Assembly (NCBI RefSeq): GCF_900142385.1
Contig: NZ_FRAQ01000007.1
Span: 1 to 15,606, forward strand
DNA from: Marinobacter antarcticus
GTDB lineage: Bacteria > Pseudomonadota > Gammaproteobacteria > Pseudomonadales > Oleiphilaceae
DNA: 15,606 bases
Reading direction: 5' to 3'
Below the pieces are notes generated by a model. That model saw only the letters and a list, made by a program, of their open reading frames with translations. It had not been told where the DNA came from and searched no databases. The translations under genes were made by a program, and so were the position numbers. Positions 10,601 to 15,606 of this stretch are shown here, piece by piece. The number at the start of each line of letters is the position of its first letter. The stretch's first letter is position 1.

Positions 10601-11767
10601 CAGGTTCTCTGCCGAATCCTTGGTGGGCGGCTCTCCCGGACGCATCATCCGGTAGATCTCGACCAGAGCCTCAAGCGGGCTACGAGTAGGATCGTTACGC
10701 AGGGTATCGGACATAAACGGCCCGCAATCCAGATCGTTGGTATAGAGAGTTTCAATCTCTGTTACACCAGCATCCAGAATCTTGGTAACGATCTCGTCGC
10801 TCAGCTCGGTATTACACTCAACCAGAATCTCACCAGTGGCCTGGTCAATCATATCTTTGGCCAGAACACGGCCATACAGATACTCCGTAGGAACCACGAG
10901 TTCGTCGATACCGGCTTTTTCAAGCTGCTTGATATGACGTGCAGTGATCCGACGACCTTCTTCGACGATCAGCTTACCGTCGTTATCCTTGATATCAAAC
11001 GTCGCGATATCGCCCCGAAGACGACTTGGAACCAGTTCCAGCTTGCAGGATTCTGCGCCCAGGCTGAACTTGCTCGTATCAAAGAACATTGCCAGCATCT
11101 GCTCGGAGGTGTAGCCCAGCGAACGCAGGAGAATCGAAGCAGGCAGCTTGCGTCGACGGTCAATACGAACGAAAACGGCGTCTTTTGGGTCGAACTCAAA
11201 GTCGAGCCAAGAACCGCGGTAAGGGATCACCCGAGCCGAATACAGCAGCTTGCCGGATGAATGTGTCTTACCTTTATCATGATCAAAGAACACACCGGGA
11301 GAGCGGTGGAGCTGGGAAACAATAACTCGCTCGGTACCATTAATAACAAAGGTACCATTCTCGGTCATCAGGGGCATTTCGCCCATGTAGACTTCTTGTT
11401 CCTTGATGTCCTTGATCGCCTTGTTGGACGACTCCCTATCATAAATAATAAGGCGGACCTTAACTCTCAGCGGCGCCGCATAAGTCACGCCCCTAAGCTG
11501 GCATTCCTTGACATCGAATACCGGCTCACCAATGCGGTAGCTCACGTATTCGAGCGCGGCATTGCCAGAATAGCTGGCAATCGGAAATACGGATTTGAAT
11601 GCTGCGTGGAGACCGGTTTCCCGACGATCTCCAGGAGCGGCTTCCATTTGCAGGAAGTCCCGGAATGAATCCAGCTGAATAGACAGCAAATAGGGGACAT
11701 CCATCACGGAAGGCAATTTACTAAAATCTTTGCGAATCCGCTTTTTTTCAGTGTAGGAGTAAGTCAT
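7691..11767 (-). CDS. rpoB: DNA-directed RNA polymerase subunit beta
   Basis: The beta subunit forms, with beta', the catalytic cleft and the rifampicin pocket. The product is 1358 aa (E. coli 1342), beginning [20 protein letters not shown]. The rifampicin cluster (about residues 510-540) reads [12 protein letters not shown]...[10 protein letters not shown]. It keeps the Asp, His and Ser equivalent to E. coli D516, H526 and S531, so it looks rifampicin-sensitive. NFEDSI (about 817-822) and [12 protein letters not shown] (about 1080-1090) supply conserved active-site residues. A second ATG lies two codons upstream at 11773. The chosen start at 11767 is preferred because the GGGGA Shine-Dalgarno (11778-11774) is then 6 nt away; it would abut the upstream ATG. 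It is separated from rplL by 242 nt containing an attenuator, and is followed by rpoC. Confidence 0.98.
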   Translation of the reverse strand: MTYSYTEKKRIRKDFSKLPSVMDVPYLLSIQLDSFRDFLQMEAAPGDRRETGLHAAFKSVFPIASYSGNAALEYVSYRIGEPVFDVKECQLRGVTYAAPLRVKVRLIIYDRESSNKAIKDIKEQEVYMGEMPLMTENGTFVINGTERVIVSQLHRSPGVFFDHDKGKTHSSGKLLYSARVIPYRGSWLDFEFDPKDAVFVRIDRRRKLPASILLRSLGYTSEQMLAMFFDTSKFSLGAESCKLELVPSRLRGDIATFDIKDNDGKLIVEEGRRITARHIKQLEKAGIDELVVPTEYLYGRVLAKDMIDQATGEILVECNTELSDEIVTKILDAGVTEIETLYTNDLDCGPFMSDTLRNDPTRSPLEALVEIYRMMRPGEPPTKDSAENLFNNLFFSEERYDLSGVGRMKLNRRLRREESTGEGTLTHEDIIDVLKTLIDIRNGQGNVDDIDNLGNRRVRCVGEMAENQFRVGLVRVERAVRERLSLAESEGLMPQDLINAKPVAAAVKEFFGSSQLSQFMDQNNPLSEVTHKRRISALGPGGLTRERAGFEVRDVHPTHYGRVCPIETPEGPNIGLINSLATYARANSYGFLESPYRKVVDGVVTDELVYLSAIEESTYVIAQASAAMDEGKRLMDELVTVRHQNETTVMPPESVNFMDVSPRQVVSVAASLIPFLEHDDANRALMGANMQRQAVPTLRSQVPLVGTGVERTVAQDSGVCVTARRGGVIESVDAARIVVRVNNEETEAGDAGVDIYNLTKYTRSNQNTCINQRSIVRQGDAIARGDVLADGPSVDLGELALGQNMRIAFMPWNGYNFEDSILISEKVVQEDRLTTIHIQELTCVARDTKLGSEEITADIPNVGESALSKLDESGIVYIGAEVGPGDILVGKVTPKGETQLTPEEKLLRAIFGEKASDVKDTSSRVPTGTRGTVIDVQVFTRDGIEKDQRAKSIEKEQLDQYRKDLKDEYRIVEGATFERLLNALKGQSVISGPGLKKGASLEEGYLLELPRSDWFKLRMQDESLNELLEKSEQGLEERKKEHEARFDDKKGKLQQGDDLAPGVLKIAKVYLAIKRRIQPGDKMAGRHGNKGVISAVMPIEDMPFDVDGNTVDIVLNPLGVPSRMNVGQVLETHLGAAAKGLGERIGKMLDEQRKVAELRKLLDEIYNHSDEVFKVDLDSLNDKEIQEMCHNLRGGVPMATPVFDGAKESEVKHMLELAGLSTTGQTKLYDGRTGNAFDRPVTVGYMYILKLNHLIDDKMHARSTGSYSLVTQQPLGGKAQFGGQRFGEMEVWALEAYGAAYTLQEMLTVKSDDVNGRTKMYKNIVDGDHRMEPGMPESFNVLVKEIRSLGIDIELESE

Positions 11768-11789
11768 CTGCATTCCCCAGCTTTAGACC

Positions 11790-11845
11790 TGATACCTGGT
11801 ATCAAGAAGCAACCAATGTTTTGCTTCGGGGCCGAATTGCTCGGC
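11790..11845 (-). promoter_or_regulatory. Run of three short hairpins in the rpoB leader
   Basis: In transcribed order the stems are GCCGA-GCAAT-TCGGC (11845-11831, 5 bp), GAAGCAA-8 nt-TTGCTTC (11827-11806, perfect 7 bp) and the dyad TGATACC-A-GGTATCA (11804-11790). The last, with a realistic loop, leaves a 5-bp stem. They lie between the rplL attenuator and the rpoB ribosome-binding site. In E. coli an RNase III processing site occupies the rplL-rpoB space, so mRNA processing is a reasonable guess. None of these stems is long enough by itself to call an RNase III site. Confidence 0.4.
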
Positions 11846-11939
11846 TTATCGCGCCGTCTTGAACAAAGACTCCAGTAGCCGTTTGCAGATCTGACACCAA
11901 CCTGCATGTGCACACCAGACTCTATAGCATATACAACAG

Positions 11940-11969
11940 AAAAAGGCCGGTGGCACAAAGCCACCAGCC
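11940..11969 (-). terminator. Attenuator (intrinsic terminator) between rplL and rpoB
   Basis: The transcribed strand reads GGCTGGTGGC-TTTGT-GCCACCGGCC followed by TTTTT (11944-11940). This is a 10-bp GC-rich stem with one G-U pair and a 5-nt loop, the classical intrinsic terminator form. It is about 40 nt after the rplL stop. E. coli has a partly read-through terminator at this place, which makes RNA polymerase subunits at a lower level than the ribosomal proteins upstream. The same role is inferred here, because I see no convincing rpoB promoter downstream of it. Confidence 0.8.
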
Positions 11970-11972
11970 TGT

Positions 11973-11989
11973 CTACGCTTGAAGCGCAG
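11973..11989 (-). promoter_or_regulatory. Small hairpin just upstream of the rplL attenuator
   Basis: CTGCGCT-TCA-AGCGTAG on the transcribed strand forms 7 bp (one G-U) with a 3-nt loop. It starts about 20 nt after the rplL stop and ends 3 nt before the attenuator stem. It may stack on the terminator or protect the rplL mRNA 3' end; no function can be assigned. Confidence 0.35.
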
Positions 11990-12009
11990 TTTCGATCAAC
12001 AGCCGACTC

Positions 12010-12387
12010 TTACTTAAGCTCAACAGAAGCGCCTGCTTCCTCAAGCTTCTTCTTGGCCGCTTCTGAGTCGTCTTTGCTCGCAGCTTCCTTGATAGTAGAA
12101 GGCGCGCCATCAACCAACTCTTTAGCTTCTTTCAGACCCAGGCCGGTCAGTTCACGAACAGCCTTGATAACGTTAACTTTCTTCTCGCCAACGCCGGTCA
12201 GAACAACATCAAATTCGGTCTGCTCTTCAGCAGCGGCAGCTTCGCCACCAGCGGCTGCAGGTGCAGCAGCAACAGCGGCAGCAGCAGATACGCCGAACTT
12301 TTCTTCCATTGCTTCAACCAGAGCAACAACATCCATTACGCTCATTTCAGCAATTGCGTTCAAAATTTCTTCGTGGGACAGAGCCAT
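12010..12387 (-). CDS. rplL: 50S ribosomal protein L7/L12
   Basis: L7/L12 forms the multi-copy flexible stalk that recruits and activates translation GTPases such as EF-Tu and EF-G. The 125-aa product has the family layout. An N-terminal dimerisation helix pair ([20 protein letters not shown], about 1-32) is followed by an Ala-rich hinge (about 34-54). The C-terminal domain includes [22 protein letters not shown], split by no gaps. It ends ASVELK. The ATG at 12387 has GGAG about 6-7 nt upstream. It lies 39 nt after rplJ, the L10 protein on which L7/L12 dimers assemble, and is followed by the attenuator at 11940-11969. Confidence 0.98.
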   Translation of the reverse strand: MALSHEEILNAIAEMSVMDVVALVEAMEEKFGVSAAAAVAAAPAAAGGEAAAAEEQTEFDVVLTGVGEKKVNVIKAVRELTGLGLKEAKELVDGAPSTIKEAASKDDSEAAKKKLEEAGASVELK

Positions 12388-12426
12388 GACTTTCTCCGAA
12401 AAATAATAAAATGGTGTTCAACAGAA

Positions 12427-12957
12427 TCAAGCAGCTTCTTGCTTCTGGTCTCGAACTGCCGCTACTGCACGGGTTACTTTGGTCGGAACTTCGTTCAAAG
12501 TACGTGCAAGCTTGGTGATTGGTGCCTGTGTAACCGCGGCCAGCATGGTCAACGCTTCGTGACGCGTTGGTAGCTTGGCAAGGCGGTCAATCTGGTCTGC
12601 GCTCATCAAAACTCCGCCAACGGCGAGACCTTTGATTTCGAACGCTTCTTTCGCTTTGGCAAAATCCTTAAGCAGACGCGCAGCGGCGCCAGGATCTTCC
12701 ATTGAGAAGGCCAGAATAGTCGGGCCGACCAAGGCCTCTTCGATGCACTCAAACTCGGTACCGCGAATGGCAATCTTGGCCAGATTGTTACGAACAACCT
12801 GAAGATGCACATTTTCAGCACGAGCTTTGGCACGCAGAGCCGTCATATCACCAGAGGTAACACCACGGTAGTCAGCCAGAACAACAGACAGAGCACCACC
12901 GGCAGTCTCGTTGACTTCAGCGACGATCGCTTTCTTGTCTTCGAGTCTAATTGCCAC
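12427..12957 (-). CDS. rplJ: 50S ribosomal protein L10
   Basis: L10 anchors L7/L12 dimers to 23S rRNA at the stalk base; the L10-L12 complex also represses its own mRNA. The product is 176 aa, slightly longer than E. coli (165). It starts V(M)[16 protein letters not shown] and contains [33 protein letters not shown] and [12 protein letters not shown]. The start is GTG at 12957-12955, with a strong GAGGAG Shine-Dalgarno (12970-12965) 7 nt upstream. An upstream ATG (13005) in the same frame adds 16 residues unlike the family and would cover a leader hairpin, so it was rejected. The 234-nt leader after rplA carries the L10-type regulatory structure. Confidence 0.97.
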   Translation of the reverse strand: MAIRLEDKKAIVAEVNETAGGALSVVLADYRGVTSGDMTALRAKARAENVHLQVVRNNLAKIAIRGTEFECIEEALVGPTILAFSMEDPGAAARLLKDFAKAKEAFEIKGLAVGGVLMSADQIDRLAKLPTRHEALTMLAAVTQAPITKLARTLNEVPTKVTRAVAAVRDQKQEAA

Positions 12958-12976
12958 TGGATTTCTCCTCGATTTC

Positions 12977-12994
12977 GCCGGGGGTATTCCCGGC
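12977..12994 (-). promoter_or_regulatory. Hairpin next to the rplJ Shine-Dalgarno
   Basis: GCCGGG-AATACC-CCCGGC is a perfect 6-bp GC stem ending 6 nt before the GAGGAG ribosome-binding site of rplJ. It belongs to the 3' part of the rplJ leader. It may control access of ribosomes to the GTG start together with the upstream L10-binding domain; that link is inferred. Confidence 0.5.
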
Positions 12995-13040
12995 AAACCC
13001 ATCATTACCCTGGAAGCGACTACAATCTGCTTCCTACGGG

Positions 13041-13095
13041 CGCCTTAACGGTGTTTGGGTTCAGAGAGAACGTCTTCACACCGTCTGCGCAGGCG
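13041..13095 (-). promoter_or_regulatory. L10 leader: L10-(L12) autoregulatory RNA element
   Basis: The transcribed strand folds as an interrupted stem. CGCCT (13095-13091) pairs with AGGCG (13045-13041), and ACGGTGT (13084-13078) pairs with ACACCGT (13054-13048). An asymmetric internal loop lies between them, and a small GTTC-TCTCT-GAAC hairpin (13071-13059) lies inside. The CTGCGCAGACGGTG segment resembles the E. coli rplJ leader (CTGCGTAGACGGTG, from memory). The element sits about 85-140 nt upstream of the rplJ start. In E. coli the L10-L12 complex binds this leader and blocks rplJL translation. Confidence 0.8.
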
Positions 13096-13191
13096 TTGCT
13101 TTAACCCTTATAGTCCAAGGACTTCGGGGGCCTGCGGTCTTTGACAGCCTTGGCTTCCGCCCAGACTACAAAGCAACTACCGATCAAAAGA

Positions 13192-13890
13192 TCAGATATC
13201 CAGACCGCTCTGATCGATAGTCAGGCCAGGACCCATAGTCGAAGAAATCGTGATCTTTTTCAGATACACGCCTTTCGCCGACGATGGCCTGGCCTTTTTC
13301 AGATCTGCAATCAGAGCTTCAAGGTTTTCTTTGATGTTCTGTGCAGAGAATTCAACCTTACCCAGCGGAGAATGGATAATACCGTTCTTGTCAGTGCGGT
13401 AACGCACCTGACCAGCCTTGGCATTTCTAACCGCTGTTTCAACGTCTGGAGTTACCGTACCGACTTTAGGGTTCGGCATAAGTCCGCGAGGCCCAAGGAT
13501 CTGACCCAGCTGGCCGACAACGCGCATGGCATCCGGAGTGGCAATCACCACGTCGAAGTCCATGTTACCTTTTTTGACCTCGTCAGCGAGATCATCCATA
13601 CCAACAATGTCAGCACCGGCTGCAGTCGCTTTCTCAGCATTTGCACCCTGGGTAAATACTGCAACACGAACTGTCTTGCCCGTGCCGTTCGGCAGGACAG
13701 TGCTGCTACGCACAACCTGGTCGGATTTACGTGCATCAACACCCAAGTTGATCGCGACATCCAACGACTCCATGAACTTCACACTCTGGCCCAACTCGGC
13801 CAGCAGTGACACCGCCTCATCAACAGAGTAAGAGCGGGTAGAGTCTGTCTTTTCAAGAATAAGCTTCTGACGCTTGCTCAGTTTCGACAT
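13192..13890 (-). CDS. rplA: 50S ribosomal protein L1
   Basis: L1 forms the mobile L1 stalk that helps release E-site tRNA, and it represses the rplK-rplA mRNA in E. coli. The 232-aa product (E. coli 234) begins [20 protein letters not shown]. It carries the L1 signature [19 protein letters not shown] in its middle and the conserved [10 protein letters not shown] near the C-terminus. The start at 13890 was chosen over an in-frame ATG three codons upstream (13899) because it gives the family N-terminus. The upstream ATG overlaps the end of rplK. A GGAGGG Shine-Dalgarno lies inside the rplK 3' end and only 1 nt separates the rplK stop from this ATG, so the two are translationally coupled. Confidence 0.98.
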   Translation of the reverse strand: MSKLSKRQKLILEKTDSTRSYSVDEAVSLLAELGQSVKFMESLDVAINLGVDARKSDQVVRSSTVLPNGTGKTVRVAVFTQGANAEKATAAGADIVGMDDLADEVKKGNMDFDVVIATPDAMRVVGQLGQILGPRGLMPNPKVGTVTPDVETAVRNAKAGQVRYRTDKNGIIHSPLGKVEFSAQNIKENLEALIADLKKARPSSAKGVYLKKITISSTMGPGLTIDQSGLDI

Positions 13891-13891
13891 G

Positions 13892-14323
13892 TTACACACC
13901 CTCCACGGTCAGGCCCATGCTGCGGGCAGTTCCAGCAATGGTACGAACCGCCGCATCCATATCGGCAGCAGTCAGATCCGGCTCTTTAGTTTTAGCAATT
14001 TCTTCGAGCTGCTCGCGAGTCACCTTGCCTACTTTTTCGGTGTTCGGCCGACCAGAACCACTCTTCACACCAGCAGCTTTCTTAAGCAGAACGGGGGCTG
14101 GCGGAGTTTTGGTAATAAATGTAAAGCTGCGATCACTGTAAACTGTGATAACAGTTGGAATCGGCAGACCGGCTTCCATATCCTGGGTCTGGGCATTAAA
14201 CGCCTTACAGAACTCCATGATGTTAACGCCACGCTGACCCAGAGCAGGACCAACAGGGGGGCTCGGGTTGGCCTTACCGGCAGCAACCTGAAGCTTGATG
14301 TATGCTTCTATCTTTTTAGCCAT
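13892..14323 (-). CDS. rplK: 50S ribosomal protein L11
   Basis: L11 binds the GTPase-associated region of 23S rRNA, supports factor-dependent GTP hydrolysis and is required for RelA activation in E. coli. The product is 143 aa (E. coli 142). The N-terminal domain has [20 protein letters not shown] with the conserved proline pair at residues 22-23, in the thiostrepton-binding area. The C-terminal rRNA-binding domain ends [15 protein letters not shown]. The ATG is preceded by AGGAG 8 nt upstream. It lies 101 nt after nusG; that gap holds an L1-operator-like structure and a terminator-like stem. rplA follows after one base. Confidence 0.98.
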   Translation of the reverse strand: MAKKIEAYIKLQVAAGKANPSPPVGPALGQRGVNIMEFCKAFNAQTQDMEAGLPIPTVITVYSDRSFTFITKTPPAPVLLKKAAGVKSGSGRPNTEKVGKVTREQLEEIAKTKEPDLTAADMDAAVRTIAGTARSMGLTVEGV

Positions 14324-14337
14324 CTTAATACTCCTAT

Positions 14338-14362
14338 GGGTTCAAACGCCTTGCGGCTCCCC
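14338..14362 (-). promoter_or_regulatory. Candidate L1-binding translational operator upstream of rplK
   Basis: The transcribed strand reads GGGGA, GCC-GCAA-GGC, GTTTGAA, CCC. A lower G-C stem (14362-14359 with 14340-14338) and an upper GCC/GGC stem with a GNRA tetraloop flank an asymmetric internal loop. This is the general form of the L1 site on 23S rRNA helices 76-78 and its mRNA mimic before rplK in E. coli. It is placed just before the rplK ribosome-binding site (AGGAG), where binding would block rplK and, through coupling, rplA. Confidence 0.65.
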
Positions 14363-14373
14363 TCTGCAGACAC

Positions 14374-14406
14374 AAAAAGCCCGCGGCACCTGAGCGCGCG
14401 AGCCTT
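14374..14406 (-). terminator. Terminator-like stem after nusG (possible attenuator)
   Basis: AAGGCTCGCG (14406-14397) pairs with CGCGGGCTTT (14385-14376), giving 10 bp with two G-U pairs and an 11-nt loop. The T tract (TTTTTG) begins inside the stem. This would reduce read-through from secE-nusG into rplKAJL. A competing perfect 8-bp helix, CGGCACCT (14423-14416) with AGGTGCCG (14391-14384), uses two bases of its 3' arm and encloses its 5' arm. The two folds therefore look mutually exclusive. I found no convincing rplK promoter sequence downstream. Confidence 0.45.
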
Positions 14407-14424
14407 CCGGTTAAAAGGTGCCGG

Positions 14425-14958
14425 TCAGTCTTTTTCGACCTGACCAAACTCCAGCTCTACTGGAGTCGAACGACCGAAAATCAGAACGGCAACCTTGACT
14501 CGACTCTTGTCGTAGTCGACTTGCTCTACCACGCCGTTGAAATCCGCAAACGGACCCTCAACAACACGAACAACTTCTCCCGGCTCAAACAGGGTTTTAG
14601 GCTTGGGCTTGTCAACGCCACTTTCCAACCGACGCAAGATAGCCTCTGCTTCACGCTCAGTGATCGGAGCAGGCTTGTCTTTGGTCCCGCCAATAAATCC
14701 AAGCACTCGCGGGGTGTTCTTCACAAGGTGCCAGGTGCCGTCATCCATTTCCATTTGGACAAGTACGTATCCGGGATAAAACTTCCGCTCACTCTTGCGT
14801 TTTTTCCCGTCACGCATCTCGACAACTTCTTCGGTCGGAACAAGAATTTCACCGAACCTGTCTTCCATACCCTCAAGCGCGATGCGCTCAGCTAGAGTGC
14901 GCATTACGTGCTTTTCGTAGCCAGAATACGCATGAACCACGTACCAGCGCTTAGCCAT
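14425..14958 (-). CDS. nusG: Transcription termination/antitermination protein NusG
   Basis: NusG binds the RNA polymerase clamp, suppresses pausing, and links polymerase to Rho or, through S10, to the leading ribosome. The product is 177 aa (E. coli 181). The NGN domain (about 1-118) begins [18 protein letters not shown] and includes [19 protein letters not shown]. The KOW domain (about 126-177) has [20 protein letters not shown] and ends FGQVEKD. The ATG has AGGAG 6 nt upstream, placed within the 12-nt gap after secE. The secE-nusG pairing is conserved across bacteria and indicates co-transcription. Confidence 0.98.
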   Translation of the reverse strand: MAKRWYVVHAYSGYEKHVMRTLAERIALEGMEDRFGEILVPTEEVVEMRDGKKRKSERKFYPGYVLVQMEMDDGTWHLVKNTPRVLGFIGGTKDKPAPITEREAEAILRRLESGVDKPKPKTLFEPGEVVRVVEGPFADFNGVVEQVDYDKSRVKVAVLIFGRSTPVELEFGQVEKD

Positions 14959-14970
14959 TGCCCACTCCTG

Positions 14971-15339
14971 TTAGCCGATAAAACCGGCAACCAGCAAACT
15001 GATTATCGAATCCATACCCCACAACAACAAAGACACAACCAGAACAAAAACCACAACGATAACTGTAGTCTGAACCAGCTCTGGCCTGGTGGGCCACACC
15101 ACTTTCCGGATCTCTACGCGCGCCTCTTTAAGCAACGTCGCAAAACGCCGCCCACGCGTGGTCTGCAAAGCGACCAAAGCCGCAACGATAGCAAGACCAA
15201 CTAGAGCCAGAACCCGATACAGCAAAGATTCGGCGCTGAAATACTGATTACCCACTACACCAACGGCAATCAGCACAAAAACAACCAACCACTTCACTAC
15301 GTCGAAACGACTGTTTGACTGAACGGCTTTTGACTCCAT
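14971..15339 (-). CDS. secE: Preprotein translocase subunit SecE
   Basis: SecE clamps SecY in the inner-membrane SecYEG channel that exports unfolded proteins. The 122-aa product has the three-helix layout of gammaproteobacterial SecE. TM1 is about residues 14-33 (WLVVFVLIAVGVVGNQYF), TM2 about 40-58 (LLYRVLALVGLAIVAALVAL), and TM3 about 95-118. The conserved cytoplasmic amphipathic segment EARVEIRKVVWPTRPEL lies before TM3. The ATG at 15339 gives MESKAVQSNSRFD. The open frame continues upstream but runs back through the tRNA, so it cannot be longer than this in a meaningful way. No clear Shine-Dalgarno is visible, which leaves the start slightly uncertain; a TTG three codons upstream is an alternative. 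Confidence 0.94.
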   Translation of the reverse strand: MESKAVQSNSRFDVVKWLVVFVLIAVGVVGNQYFSAESLLYRVLALVGLAIVAALVALQTTRGRRFATLLKEARVEIRKVVWPTRPELVQTTVIVVVFVLVVSLLLWGMDSIISLLVAGFIG

Positions 15340-15373
15340 GGGAATCAACTTATGTATCCGGATGTTAAAAAAA

Positions 15374-15449
<76 letters not shown>

Positions 15450-15486
15450 GCACCGAAACTACTCAGTGCACTTTCAATCGAGCACT

Positions 15487-15606
15487 TTACTCGATGATCT
15501 TTGCGACTACGCCGGCACCAACGGTACGCCCACCTTCGCGAATCGCGAAGCGTAGACCATCTTCCATGGCAATCGGAGCAATCAGCGTTACTACCATCTT
15601 CACGTT
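15487..15606 (-). CDS. tuf: Elongation factor Tu, C-terminal fragment (runs off window)
   Basis: The last 39 codons and the TAA stop of a tuf gene; the rest lies beyond the window edge. The visible sequence [20 protein letters not shown] and [19 protein letters not shown] is the conserved end of EF-Tu domain III. It is the second tuf copy, 37 nt upstream of tRNA-Trp, comparable to tufB in E. coli. The tuf gene at the other edge of the window is the start of a different copy. The two copies lie in the same orientation about 15 kb apart. Confidence 0.97.
   Translation of the reverse strand, partial: NVKMVVTLIAPIAMEDGLRFAIREGGRTVGAGVVAKIIE

Noticed and set aside
10091..11260. Long plus-strand open frame (about 389 codons) opposite rpoB
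   Set aside because: Antisense to conserved RpoB coding sequence. The product has no recognisable family and the frame is explained by codon bias; the similar plus-strand frames at 4513-5268, 5443-6093, 6208-6822 and 9257-9934 are rejected for the same reason.
11768..11773. rpoB start at the upstream ATG (11773)
   Set aside because: The GGGGA ribosome-binding site would touch this ATG; the ATG two codons later has 6-nt spacing and matches the usual RpoB N-terminus.
11896..11935. Possible rpoB promoter around TATAGA/TATGCT after the attenuator
   Set aside because: The -10-like bases have no acceptable -35 hexamer at 16-18 nt; the upstream bases are the terminator stem and T tract.
15465..15486. 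Inverted AGTGC/GCACT in the tuf-tRNA gap as a terminator of tuf
   Set aside because: Only 5 bp with a 12-nt loop and no following T tract, so it does not support a terminator call.

Overview
The window is a core information-processing gene cluster from a gammaproteobacterium. Every gene lies on the minus strand, so transcription runs from high to low coordinates. In transcription order the genes are: 3' end of a tuf gene, tRNA-Trp (CCA), secE, nusG, rplK, rplA, rplJ, rplL, rpoB, rpoC, rpsL, rpsG, fusA, and the 5' start of a second tuf gene. This is the joined 'rif/beta' plus 'str' arrangement known from Pseudomonas and relatives; in E. coli the same genes sit in two separate loci. RpoB and RpoC are close to E. 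coli in length and motifs. Together with the protein sequences this suggests a marine Pseudomonadales/Alteromonadales-type bacterium; Marinobacter is my best guess, made from memory and unverified.

Layout: 15606-15374 holds the tuf end and tRNA-Trp. 15339-14425 is secE-nusG, the translocase subunit and the transcription elongation factor. 14323-12010 holds the four 50S stalk and L1-arm proteins L11, L1, L10 and L7/L12. 11767-3400 encodes the beta and beta' subunits of RNA polymerase. 3237-1 is the str segment (S12, S7, EF-G, EF-Tu). Almost all of the window is coding. The longest gaps are 242 nt (rplL-rpoB) and 234 nt (rplA-rplJ); none exceeds 300 nt.

The non-coding spaces carry most of the information beyond gene identity. 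I can see: a stem/internal-loop structure of the L1-binding type before rplK, with a competing terminator-like hairpin upstream of it; an L10-leader structure before rplJ; a strong intrinsic-terminator-type attenuator between rplL and rpoB, followed by further hairpins; a perfect hairpin between rpoB and rpoC; a good sigma70-type promoter, a terminator-like GC-rich stem and a leader hairpin between rpoC and rpsL; and two mutually exclusive hairpins between rpsL and rpsG, where S7 autoregulation acts in E. coli. Together these suggest one long co-oriented cluster, subdivided by attenuation, ribosomal-protein feedback and at least one internal promoter, so that ribosomal proteins, elongation factors and RNA polymerase can be made at different ratios.

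I found no mobile element, CRISPR array, prophage, defence gene or unknown protein. I see no undescribed system here. The findings worth a second look are regulatory elements in the intergenic spaces.
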